From Tritrichomonas foetus (taxonomy: Eukaryota > Parabasalia > Tritrichomonadida > Tritrichomonadidae): a stretch of 10,572 bases of DNA. A program made the position numbers and the translations under genes. The notes under the pieces are model-generated. The model saw only the letters and a list, made by a program, of their open reading frames with translations, was not told the origin of the DNA and made no database searches. Positions 1 to 8,062 of the stretch are shown piece by piece (position 1 is the first letter of the stretch; the number at the start of each line of letters is the position of its first letter). The DNA lies in the NCBI GenBank assembly GCA_001839685.1, contig MLAK01000326.1:112079-122650 (forward strand), in the 5' to 3' direction.

Positions 1-87
1 AAATAAAATTTATTTTTGCCTATAAATTCCATCATTCACGACTATAAAAACGCGATAAATAAAGAATATAAAAAATGAAAATATGTT

Positions 88-243
88 GTGAATGAATGAA
101 TGGGGAATTTATGATAAAATAGAATGGGGGAAAATAGGGATCAAAGGAATATATAAAAATGTGATGAATAGAATAATTTTTTCATTCGTTGGTTTCATTT
201 CTGGATATTTATAGGGGGAGGTCATGACTCAAACATAATATAT
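88..243 (+). repeat. Left copy of inverted, diverged repeat
   Basis: This segment matches the reverse complement of 10406-10552 in two collinear blocks. Block one (107-133 against 10532-10506) agrees at 25 of 27 positions by hand alignment. Block two (212-243 against 10437-10406) agrees at 29 of 32 positions without gaps. The spacing between the blocks differs by about 10 bases, and the sequence between them is only weakly alike. Each block contains a run of five G, and block two contains TGACTCA. The repeat could be a dispersed element, the ends of a larger element, or a shared upstream regulatory region. Confidence 0.75.
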
Positions 244-428
244 ATTGTCTGTGTGAATGTCCATTTTTTTCACAATTTCTCAATTTCGTCCGAAACTGTT
301 CATGCCAGAGTTTCTCGTAGAATGATGAGTATATTGAGACATCTTTGAAAAACTATCAAAATGAGTTCACTCACATTGAAACATTTCTTAAAAAAAAATT
401 CAATTTTCAAAGAAAATTATTTTTTACA

Positions 429-433
429 TCATT
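429..433 (+). promoter_or_regulatory. Candidate initiator (TCA-type) of first phosphatase gene
   Basis: TCATT matches the trichomonad initiator consensus TCA(+1)-pyrimidine-A/T, with the presumed +1 A at 431. That lies 22 bases before the ATG at 453, a normal short leader length for trichomonads. The match is short and could be chance in AT-rich DNA. It does agree with the start codon chosen from the paralogue alignment. Confidence 0.4.
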
Positions 434-452
434 ATTCAAGAAACTCTGGTTC

Positions 453-1598
453 ATGTCTATTAACACTGCTGATTTGATCATCCAAAAATACGAAAATATT
501 TATTTATCACCTGATTTTAATCCATACAAAGTTGCGAAAGAGATCCCGCTGCCAAAATTTTCGAAATTGATACTGAAAAACCTCATTCTTGATGCAACAG
601 TAAAGCTGATGACTACCCCATTATTAATTCGTGTTACTGGAAAATGTATTATTGTTGGTGATTTACACGGAAACATTGCGGATTTGCTTCGCATTTTATA
701 TCACAATATTAACTCTGATTTTAAATTTCTCTTTCTTGGGGATTACATTGACAGAGGCACTTTTTCGATTGAGGTTATTACCTTATTGTTGGCTTTGTCT
801 CTGAAGCATCCAGAACGCTTTTATTTGCTCAGAGGAAATCACGAATTTAAAGAAGTGAATGAAAAATACGGATTCTTTGATCAAATAGAGCGCGAATACA
901 ACGAGCAAAATCTTTATAACAAATTTAACGATGCATTCGACTATTTGCCCATTGCAGCAATCATTAATGACAAAACATTTTGTGTTCACGGCGGCATTTC
1001 ATGTGATATGAAATATGTCTCTCAAATCGAAGAACTCAAAAAACCAATCCATGATTTCTCCATCCCAATGATTTCCGATATGATGTGGTCAGATCCATCA
1101 GATAACACAAATTATGTTGGGTTCATTGAAAGTAATCGTGGCCATGGAAAGATATTTGGCAAAGGTGCCATCAAACGGTTCTTCGATCATAATCCACCTA
1201 TTAATCGAATTATTAGGGCACATCAATGGATTCCAGAAGCTGTTTCAACACTGCTGAACAACAGTGTTATAACAGTGTTTAGCGCAAGCTGCTACGGTCC
1301 CCACGCCAATCCATCTGCTATATTAAAAATAACAGAAGAAATGATCGAAAAAATAGTATATGATCCAATTCCACAAGTGTCTCGAAATCACATTAGGCAA
1401 ACTATCATCGAATCAACATCTCCAATCATTTTCCAACCTTTTTCTCCTAGAAGATCATCTCTCTCACCTCTTTGTTTTGACCTCAAAACAAACGATACAT
1501 TCAGGAAAACTTTACCAAGAACCCTTTCGGCTAAAAGAAGAATTAAAAAAATGATTTCAGCTCCTATTTTAGAACAGCTCAAACCGATGTCGCCATGA
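453..1598 (+). CDS. PPP-family serine/threonine protein phosphatase, divergent (copy 1)
   Basis: This is a predicted metal-dependent Ser/Thr phosphatase of the PP1/PP2A/PP2B (PPP) family, 381 residues from the ATG at 453. I chose that start because MSINTADLI aligns with the start of the paralogue at 3526; the frame is open further upstream to 345. The family signatures run in order: GDLHG (69-73), GDYIDRG (96-102), RGNHE (127-131), HGG (179-181), NRG (228-230, equivalent to the PP1 catalytic-site Arg221) and RAHQ (255-258). The metal-binding Asp, His and Asn positions are therefore intact. The loop that is SAPNYCG in PP1 reads SASCYGP (277-283): the Tyr is kept, but the Cys bound covalently by microcystin in PP1 is Gly. 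The basic tail of about 70 residues contains PRRSSLSP (332-339). The nearest TAAA to the TGA stop is about 140 bases away. Substrate is unknown. The family call is firm; activity is inferred. Confidence 0.93.
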   Translation: MSINTADLIIQKYENIYLSPDFNPYKVAKEIPLPKFSKLILKNLILDATVKLMTTPLLIRVTGKCIIVGDLHGNIADLLRILYHNINSDFKFLFLGDYIDRGTFSIEVITLLLALSLKHPERFYLLRGNHEFKEVNEKYGFFDQIEREYNEQNLYNKFNDAFDYLPIAAIINDKTFCVHGGISCDMKYVSQIEELKKPIHDFSIPMISDMMWSDPSDNTNYVGFIESNRGHGKIFGKGAIKRFFDHNPPINRIIRAHQWIPEAVSTLLNNSVITVFSASCYGPHANPSAILKITEEMIEKIVYDPIPQVSRNHIRQTIIESTSPIIFQPFSPRRSSLSPLCFDLKTNDTFRKTLPRTLSAKRRIKKMISAPILEQLKPMSP

Positions 1599-1892
1599 CA
1601 TTACGATATGATATGAAATGTGAAATTGATTTTACATCACTATTATTACCAATTTTCTCTTCTATGTTTGAATTTCCTTTATTTAGGGAATTGCACAATT
1701 ATCAGTACTTTTCCAACAAGTCTCTATTAATTTTTTCCTCTAAATAAACTATTGGTTTCATAATATTATCAACATATTCCAAAGAAATAAGACTCATTCT
1801 AATGATTTATTAAAAAAGCGATTTTCTCTATATTAGTTATAATCTTTTTCAAGTCATTTACTTTTGTGATAATCACAGATCATATCAATATA

Positions 1893-1932
1893 AATGCTTG
1901 AATAACAATATAATTGCTTTAATAACAAAATA
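1893..1932. repeat. Tandem 2 x 20-base repeat
   Basis: Two adjacent 20-base units (1893-1912 and 1913-1932) agree at 17 of 20 positions. Each has the form A-A/T-TGCTT followed by AATAACAA. It is probably a replication-slippage duplication in AT-rich spacer. Confidence 0.6.
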
Positions 1933-2393
1933 AGAATAATATCATAAATAAAAGAGTTTATATATCAACTAAAAGTGATTATACATAATGAATATAAATG
2001 ATATTTTTTGCTATCTAATATGAATATTTGATTTCAGAAAAAAATTAAGTTAAACATAAAAATATCAAATTATTTCTATTTATTAGATAATATAAGATCA
2101 ATGAACCAATTAAATTATATAGAAACACTACACTATGTGGATAAAACAGACAAAAAATATGATAAAATTAACTTTTTTTTCGTCGATGCATACATCTTGA
2201 CTGAACAAGTTTTTTTTTATTTGCGATTCTGAGATTTATTTAGTAGATGGTCAAAATAACGGTTAATTAACTAAAAACCGAAATTGCAATTACGATTTAC
2301 ATTTCTTTTTTACAATTCCTTTGAATTTTTTTTGTGAATTTCATTTTCATTATTTCTCATCTTGATTCGTCATGCCAGGATGTTATTCAATCA

Positions 2394-2415
2394 TTACCAT
2401 CATTAATAATGGTAA
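2394..2415. repeat. 22-base near-perfect palindrome
   Basis: The sequence begins TTACCAT and ends ATGGTAA, and 10 of 11 base pairs are self-complementary with no spacer. It lies in slightly less AT-rich spacer (about 2340-2660). It could be a dimeric protein-binding site or a cruciform; its role is unknown. Confidence 0.5.
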
Positions 2416-2912
2416 ATACAAATACATGAGACTCAATTATGGAATTTCCCCTGATTTTGGCGTGTCATATTGAACGTTGACGCAGACAATTCGTGAAAGG
2501 TGAAGTGATGTGTTTTGAATAACAAATCATCGATTTTTCCACTGGAAATTTTCAGGAAAATATGATTATTTCATTCAAATTGTCTTGATGACGGGTGATA
2601 TCGTAAGGAAACCATGTGGGTTTATATTCGCAGGCTAAGCAGAATTATCATAGTTTAATAACAGATAAAGAGAGAGCAACCAGAAAGAAGGAGTGAACCA
2701 CCTTGTTCGTGGAGACAAGTGTTTTTTGATGAAACATTCACTTTGAAATGCAGACAAAGCTTTTTAGAAAATAAAGATTGTTCATGATCACAATTTTTCT
2801 GAATATACATTTGAATAAAATATTGAAATTTCTTCGAGGCGCAAAATAAGAAATATCCTGTCATACAACTAGGGAGAAAAATACCAATTTTGTGATGCTA
2901 TGCTATAATATA

Positions 2913-2933
2913 ATAGATATAGATATAGATATA
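2913..2933. repeat. ATAGAT microsatellite
   Basis: Three and a half perfect copies of the hexamer ATAGAT lie in non-coding DNA. Confidence 0.85.
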
Positions 2934-3204
2934 ATTATCAAATGTACGGCTTTTCAGCTCCATACGATATGCCATAATATTATTCATTTATATTATTATC
3001 ATATATTATAAATGTATACATATCTATATAGTATATATATATCTCCATTTTCAAAATGACACCATCTAAAGAGCGACCAGTTTTATGGTGAACATATAAG
3101 GTCAAATGAAAAGTCAAATTCATGAAAAGTGTTTTCTGAGACGAATGATTATTTATAAACTCTTTGAATAATATTGTCAAAATTTGCTCTATAATTCTGA
3201 TATC

Positions 3205-3255
3205 TATTATTGATTCAATTAATCTTATTTCTTCACAATATTATTGATTCAATTA
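3205..3255. repeat. 17-base direct repeat pair
   Basis: TATTATTGATTCAATTA occurs identically at 3205-3221 and 3239-3255, 34 bases apart in start. The element ATTCAATTA(A) recurs once more just downstream, near 3260. It lies about 270-320 bases upstream of the second phosphatase start. It may be slippage or a repeated regulatory element. Confidence 0.7.
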
Positions 3256-3506
3256 TCAATTCAATTAATTATGGAAAAGATACTATATGGTTATTTGATA
3301 TTTTTGTTAATTTTGGAAACCACGAAATAATCATAAAAATTTTTCATAATGTGATATGAAAATAACTATTTCAATTTTTCTCACAATTTTTATGTAAGTT
3401 ATCAATTGTGTTTATACACACAAAAAGAGATTAATTTTCAATAAAATTATTTAAAGCTCAGAATTCCTTTACATTGTTATCAAAATCATTCAAAACATTT
3501 CAATTC

Positions 3507-3511
3507 TCACA
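3507..3511 (+). promoter_or_regulatory. Candidate initiator of second phosphatase gene
   Basis: TCACA fits the trichomonad initiator consensus TCA(+1)-pyrimidine-A/T, with the presumed +1 A at 3509, 17 bases before the ATG at 3526. Another match, TCATT at 3486-3490, lies 38 bases before the ATG and is an alternative. Confidence 0.35.
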
Positions 3512-3525
3512 AACACTATTCAACA

Positions 3526-4770
3526 ATGATTGCCGAGAGTGCTTCTGTAAATAGCTGCATCATCGTTCTCGAGAAATACAATGAAATTTTATCGCTTAAG
3601 GATTTAGATTTCTCTCAAGTTGGACACTCAATTCCCCTTCCTCGTTTTTCCAAACTTATCGTGTCGAATCTCATTGGCGCAGCAACTCAAAAGTTCGAAA
3701 AAGATCCAACTGTCTTACATTTAACAGGAAACTTTGTAGTTGTGGGCGATCTTCATGGCAGTCTCCCCGATCTCCTCAGAGTTTTATTTTATAACCAGGA
3801 CGATGACATGAAGTTTCTATTTTTAGGTGATTATGTAGATAGGGGACCTTTTTCAGTGGAGGTCATAACGCTTCTTTTTGCACTCGCTGTGGTTTTTCCA
3901 GAAAAGTATTATTTAATTCGAGGAAACCATGAATTCAGTGAAGTCAACTCAAAATATGGTTTTTACCAGCAAATTGTGAGTGAATATAAAGACGAACGTT
4001 TATTTAATAAGTGCAATATTTGTTTCTCACATTTGCCAATTGCAGCAGTTTTAAATGAAGTCAATTTTTGTGTTCATGGTGGAATTTCTGATCAATTCAA
4101 ATATATTTCCCAAATCGAAGAAATTAAAAAACCAATAACTGATTTTTCGCAAAGAATAATTTGTGATCTAATGTGGTCAGATCCATCTGACAATGCTAAC
4201 GATACATTTTTCCTTGAAAACACTCGTGGAAAAGGGAAATTATTCGGACTTTGTGCCGTTCTCCAATTCTGTGAAAGGAATAAGCCAATAGAAAGAATAA
4301 TCAGGGGTCATCAATGCGCCAAAGATGGGGTAAGCACAATTTTTAAAAATATTGTTGTTACAGTTTTCACGGCAAGTAATTACTGTGGAATCTATGATAA
4401 CCAATCAGGAATTATCAAAGTGAGAGAAAACGCACATGTTGAGAAAACAGTATATCCACTGATCCCTTTCTTGTCGAAAAATTCATGTAATCAAATAATT
4501 ATCGAATCCACGACAAATGGACACCTTCTTCCGCCGTTATCTCCAACGCAGGGACCAACAGCACCCAAGTGCTTCATCAGACCAACTGGGTCGTTCAGGA
4601 GGACCATCCCATGGGGCCCACTTGGATCTCCACCTGCGAAGCAAACAGTAAGTCGAATTCCATCAAGGAGAGCGTCTTTGTATTCTCTCCACATGTCCTT
4701 TAGGACAATTTCTTCGAATCATTCCAATCCAAATATTCGCCAAAATGATCTGGAAGAAATTCAGGAATAA
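3526..4770 (+). CDS. PPP-family serine/threonine protein phosphatase (copy 2)
   Basis: This is a 414-residue predicted metal-dependent Ser/Thr phosphatase of the PPP family and a clear paralogue of the gene at 453; well over half of the catalytic domain is identical by eye. It starts at the first Met of the frame. Motifs in order are GDLHG (74-78), GDYVDRG (101-107), RGNHE (132-136), HGG (184-186), NTRG with Arg234 in the PP1 Arg221 position, RGHQ (260-263) and TASNYCG (282-288). This copy therefore keeps the Tyr-Cys of the PP1 SAPNYCG loop and all metal ligands. The tail of about 90 residues is Pro-, Ser- and Arg-rich and contains RRASL (381-385), the classic basophilic-kinase motif. The DNA for the first part of the tail is about 53% G+C, far above its surroundings. 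The TAA stop is followed directly by an in-frame TGA; a TAAA lies 39 bases downstream. Substrate and partner are unknown. Confidence 0.95.
   Translation: MIAESASVNSCIIVLEKYNEILSLKDLDFSQVGHSIPLPRFSKLIVSNLIGAATQKFEKDPTVLHLTGNFVVVGDLHGSLPDLLRVLFYNQDDDMKFLFLGDYVDRGPFSVEVITLLFALAVVFPEKYYLIRGNHEFSEVNSKYGFYQQIVSEYKDERLFNKCNICFSHLPIAAVLNEVNFCVHGGISDQFKYISQIEEIKKPITDFSQRIICDLMWSDPSDNANDTFFLENTRGKGKLFGLCAVLQFCERNKPIERIIRGHQCAKDGVSTIFKNIVVTVFTASNYCGIYDNQSGIIKVRENAHVEKTVYPLIPFLSKNSCNQIIIESTTNGHLLPPLSPTQGPTAPKCFIRPTGSFRRTIPWGPLGSPPAKQTVSRIPSRRASLYSLHMSFRTISSNHSNPNIRQNDLEEIQE
4501..4680. other. G+C-rich island within phosphatase 2 tail
   Basis: Manual counting gives 96 G/C in 180 bases (53%). A sampled line in the catalytic domain (3961-4020) has 27%, and the matching tail line of copy 1 (1441-1500) has about 37%. 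The frame stays open throughout, and the translated tail still aligns with copy 1 at C-F-(x)n-T-x-x-F-R-(R/K)-T-(I/L)-P, so it does not look like a simple foreign insertion. Confidence 0.75.
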
Positions 4771-5394
4771 TGAGATGTATCATTTTAGCAATTATATACA
4801 AAACCATGTAAAAATTATGAAAAAATAAAAATTTCTATGTTTCACCGTAAAATTGTATTTTGGCAATAACATCTTCCATCTGGATTTCATGACATGAATA
4901 CTTTCACTTCATTAAGGGTCAACTGCCATACGTTTATATTTATTTATTTTGAAAGAAATAGGGATATACCAGTTTTTCGGAAAAAGTTATGTTTTGAATT
5001 AAACTGCCACAAATCATTCAAATATAATTTAAAGGTTTATTTGAATGATTTGTGGCAGTTTAATTCAAAACATAACTTTTTCCGAAAAACTGGTAACCAC
5101 TATTTCATTTAAAATAAATAAATATAAACGTATGGCAGTTGACCCTTAAATCAGTTTGAATATAAAAAAATGATAAATGAGATACCATGTAAACCATTCA
5201 ATTCTTCGGAATCTGATGTAATGTAAAGGTATCATATTTAGAATATCATATTTAATTTCGATTTTGCTCAAGATGATTTTGGTTTTCCAAAATCACGAAC
5301 AAAAGATTTGTTGACAAAAAAGTTAAAGATACATAAGTATCCAAAAAGTAAAGATTACATGAAACGGTTTAGGACAAATAAAAGGTGAATATCA
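4771..5394. other. Intergenic region between phosphatase 2 and karyopherin-like gene
   Basis: This is non-coding. Its main content is the foldback element at 4912-5149. A candidate polyadenylation TAAA for the phosphatase gene lies at 4809-4812. The 75 bases before the ATG at 5395 contain no good TCA-type initiator, so the promoter of the next gene is not identified. An open frame at 4894-5112 is a by-product of the inverted repeat. Confidence 0.6.
4912..5149. mobile_element. Foldback (MITE-like) element with ~112-base inverted arms
   Basis: The left arm (4912-5024, 113 bases) and right arm (5038-5149, 112 bases) are reverse complements except for a cluster of substitutions and a one-base indel around 4951-4975. 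The loop is 13 bases (5025-5037). The outer ends read TTAAGGGTCAACTGCC and its complement, so the element starts and stops exactly at TTAA, and complementarity ends abruptly there. This fits a non-autonomous transposon with a TTAA (piggyBac-type) or TA (Tc1/mariner-type) target-site duplication. Because TTAA is itself a palindrome, the sequence cannot tell these apart. No transposase is encoded. If transcribed, it would form a hairpin RNA of about 112 base pairs. Confidence 0.8.
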
Positions 5395-7983
5395 ATGGAA
5401 ATCAATGTTGAAAATACCCTATTTTCTATCAAATGGCTAATGTTGAATTCCAATGAACAAGAAAAGATGATGCATATACAGTTTTTAAACCATGTTGTAC
5501 AGGATGAAGATGCTTATAAAATATTCATCGAAATTATTCGAACGAATCCCAATGACGATTCTATTGATTATTTCGCTTATTCAGGTCTTAAGAAATGGAA
5601 AGAAATACATATTGAAAATTTATATTCTTCCTCAAATCAATCAATTATTTACACTTTTCAAGAAATTATTTTTTTACAGAAAAAAGTATCAAAATTAATT
5701 CGAAAATTATTCGCTGAAATTTTAATAAATCATGAAAATAATTATGATTTTATTCAAAATATTCTTATGTTGTGCAATGAATATATGAATGACCAACCAG
5801 AAGCAGCTATGCATATGATATCACTCGCATCAAAAATGTATTCAAATTTTTCGATTATAACTGATGCATCAAATCTCGAATTCTTGAGTATCATTTATTC
5901 TTATGCACATTTACATTTGGATAACTTTAAGTTGTATTTAAATCAGAGTTCTTTTATGAATATTTTAAAATATTCTATAAAGTCAATAAAAGACCAAGTG
6001 ATTTTATCTTTATTGAAAAAATATGAAAAAATTGAAGGAGTTTCGGCATACATTCATTATCTTTTAACTTTCTTTATTCATTTCTATTCATTTATTTTGG
6101 GTGATTATCAGCATATATATCATCCTAATCTAGCAAACGATTTTTTATCATTACTACAGAAATTTTCGAAATATGTTTATCAAATAATGAAAGTGTGTAA
6201 TAGCAAAGAAGAAAGTTGTTTATCTATTATCAATGAAATAAAAAATGAATGGCAACATCTGACTTTAGCTTTAATTTGGAATGTTAGTACTTTATTTTTT
6301 AAAAGAAATGTATTTATTTATTCTAAAGATAAAATTGGTGTTATTCTTTTACCTGTCTATAAATTCATCGATAAATTTGATTTTACTAAATTTAATTTTT
6401 TCGAAGTCATTGATTTAAATGATTTAATTAAAATGATAGAACTCACCAGTGATGATATTAATGAATCAATTTGTAATCCTGAATTATTTTATAAGAATAA
6501 TTATTGCATCATATCATCACATTCAAGCAATGTTTATGGTTTAAGAAATGTCTGCCTGCAAATTTTTCAAAAAATGGCGAAAATGACCCAATTGAAACTC
6601 CATTCCATGAGTATTTTAAGTAACATTCAAATAAATGAATCCATATTTATACTTTTGACAATAATAATCAAAAAAATTATTGACAATAATGAAGTAGAAT
6701 TATTTATTAAATATATTGAAAATGTTTTAAAATATTTTTCTAGACAGTCCATCATTGATCCGACTTTAATGTCTAGTTTTCTATTTTTGTTATCGAAATC
6801 ATTAAAAAATCCCTCTTTACAGCTTTTTACAATAGAAACTTTTTTGAAAATTTCGAATGAGACTTTCTTTTTGGATGTAAATCAACATCCAATTTTATTT
6901 GCTTCATTAATTCATTTGCTTTTAAAATTGACCGTCAATGGATTCGATTTTCCTTCCTCTTACATTACTTTATTGATTGATGCCATTCAAACAAGAATCA
7001 CTTGTGTGAATGATGAGATTTTCAAACTTCTTGATTTAATTATTGGGAAAATCCAAGAACAAAATTCAGATTTGATTGCTAATTTTTTAGGAATTATTGA
7101 TCCACTTTTGGTTGTAATGAAAAATGAAATTGAAATCACTAAAGATGAAGAGGATTCTTTTTGCACTATTAATGAGGATACAATAAATTCAGTTCTGTCA
7201 ATATATTTAAAATTATTAGATAAAATTATCGGAACTGAATGTGAATTAGAGATTATTCATGTAATATTTGATTGTATTGATATTCTGAGCAGTTTATTTA
7301 ATATTGAAGATTTATTATTCTTGATTCTACAAAAATTAATATCAAATCGATCAAATTATTCATATAATATTATTTTTCAATTGTTATCACGCTTGAACAA
7401 TTCTTCATTTACTGGATACCTTCTCAACTGTTCTAATCTAGTATTAGCATACATACATAGTTATTCCAAAAAAGAGAATGAGAATGAAATTGATTTTAGT
7501 GAAATATATCATTTTTATATCAATTTATTGAAAAATGATTTAATTAATGAAGAAATTGAATTGTATATGATTTCAAAAATTTTATGTTTTATAATTCAAC
7601 TATACCCTCAACATGTTGCAAATGATGCATCCGAAATTGTCAATTATTTTATAATCAATGATCATTTTGATCTATATTATCAAAGTGCATTTATCAATTT
7701 AATTATTTCTTATTTAATTACCAATATCATATCTTTTGATTCAAGTATTTTAGAAATGTGGACCAAATTTATTTCTTCGAATTTGTTTATTTCTGATTCA
7801 GATCTGAGATTACACTTTTTTCTCATACAAACATTTGAAATGAAAAATGTCGATAAAGAAATTCAGGTAATCAAACAATCTTTACTCGAAAATATAGATA
7901 AAATAAAATTTCATATTATTGAAAGAGAAAATATGTTTCCTATTCAAAATTTTATCAATGATTATCCAATTTTTGATCGATAA
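5395..7983 (+). CDS. Karyopherin-like (importin-beta/exportin type) helical-repeat protein
   Basis: This 862-residue protein begins at the first ATG after an in-frame TGA at 5386-5388. It appears all-helical, made of Leu/Ile/Phe/Asn-rich amphipathic segments throughout, with no signal peptide, no clear membrane helix and no catalytic motif. Residues about 20-65 (QFLN, then D-AYKIFIEII, then DYFAYSGLKKW) resemble the N-terminal repeats of importin-beta/exportin proteins: an acidic residue before a helix, then a helix with an F/Y-A-x-x-x-L-K-K-W core. This suggests an alpha-solenoid that carries cargo through nuclear pores with Ran-GTP. The length is a little below the usual 900-1100 residues. 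It could also be another HEAT-repeat scaffold. The superfamily call rests on pattern, not alignment; the subfamily is not recognised. It is convergent with the downstream surface-protein gene. Confidence 0.5.
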   Translation: MEINVENTLFSIKWLMLNSNEQEKMMHIQFLNHVVQDEDAYKIFIEIIRTNPNDDSIDYFAYSGLKKWKEIHIENLYSSSNQSIIYTFQEIIFLQKKVSKLIRKLFAEILINHENNYDFIQNILMLCNEYMNDQPEAAMHMISLASKMYSNFSIITDASNLEFLSIIYSYAHLHLDNFKLYLNQSSFMNILKYSIKSIKDQVILSLLKKYEKIEGVSAYIHYLLTFFIHFYSFILGDYQHIYHPNLANDFLSLLQKFSKYVYQIMKVCNSKEESCLSIINEIKNEWQHLTLALIWNVSTLFFKRNVFIYSKDKIGVILLPVYKFIDKFDFTKFNFFEVIDLNDLIKMIELTSDDINESICNPELFYKNNYCIISSHSSNVYGLRNVCLQIFQKMAKMTQLKLHSMSILSNIQINESIFILLTIIIKKIIDNNEVELFIKYIENVLKYFSRQSIIDPTLMSSFLFLLSKSLKNPSLQLFTIETFLKISNETFFLDVNQHPILFASLIHLLLKLTVNGFDFPSSYITLLIDAIQTRITCVNDEIFKLLDLIIGKIQEQNSDLIANFLGIIDPLLVVMKNEIEITKDEEDSFCTINEDTINSVLSIYLKLLDKIIGTECELEIIHVIFDCIDILSSLFNIEDLLFLILQKLISNRSNYSYNIIFQLLSRLNNSSFTGYLLNCSNLVLAYIHSYSKKENENEIDFSEIYHFYINLLKNDLINEEIELYMISKILCFIIQLYPQHVANDASEIVNYFIINDHFDLYYQSAFINLIISYLITNIISFDSSILEMWTKFISSNLFISDSDLRLHFFLIQTFEMKNVDKEIQVIKQSLLENIDKIKFHIIERENMFPIQNFINDYPIFDR

Positions 7984-7995
7984 TTCAAGTCATTT

Positions 7996-7999
7996 TAAA
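7996..7999 (+). terminator. Candidate polyadenylation signal, karyopherin-like gene
   Basis: TAAA lies 13 bases after the TAA stop. Trichomonad genes commonly use a short UAAA signal close to the stop codon. The tetramer is common by chance in this composition. Confidence 0.3.
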
Positions 8000-8062
8000 A
8001 TCTTTACGAAAAACATAAAGGATTCTATTTTTATTCACAGCTCTAATATTTATTTATTGTGA

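Larger units (their letters stand above)
1..452. other. AT-rich non-coding left flank
   Basis: No convincing coding region is seen in this stretch. It contains the left copy of a diverged repeat (88-243) and, near its right end, an initiator-like TCATT just before the phosphatase gene. An open frame runs upstream of that gene from 345, but its 36 extra residues are Lys/Phe-rich, begin in AT-rich spacer and have no counterpart in the downstream paralogue, so I treat them as untranslated. Confidence 0.6.
1599..3525. other. Long AT-rich intergenic spacer
   Basis: This 1.9-kb stretch separates the two phosphatase genes. Open frames on either strand are under 70 codons, begin and end in low-complexity DNA and resemble no family I recognise. 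No tRNA-like A and B boxes or other RNA gene were recognised by eye. The visible structure is limited to short repeats: a 2 x 20-base tandem at 1893-1932, a near-palindrome at 2394-2415, an ATAGAT microsatellite at 2913-2933 and a 17-base direct repeat at 3205/3239. I saw no residual phosphatase motifs. Confidence 0.6.

Noticed and set aside
345..452. 36-residue N-terminal extension of the first phosphatase
   Set aside because: It is Lys/Phe-rich, has no match in the paralogue, and contains the initiator-like TCATT; the internal ATG at 453 aligns with the paralogue start.
2655..3180. Two minus-strand open frames of 66-69 codons
   Set aside because: They have AT-rich spacer composition, no recognisable motif, no upstream signal and no support beyond being open.
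1599..3525. Possible tRNA or other structured RNA gene in the spacer
   Set aside because: No B-box-like GGTTCGAATCC or cloverleaf pairing was found by eye; a covariance-model scan would be decisive but could not be run.
4491..4694. 67-codon minus-strand open frame within the G+C island
   Set aside because: It lies opposite the phosphatase tail, whose frame is clearly coding, and shows no family motif.
4894..5112. 72-codon open frame on the plus strand
   Set aside because: It runs across both arms and the loop of the foldback element, so its length is a by-product of the repeat.
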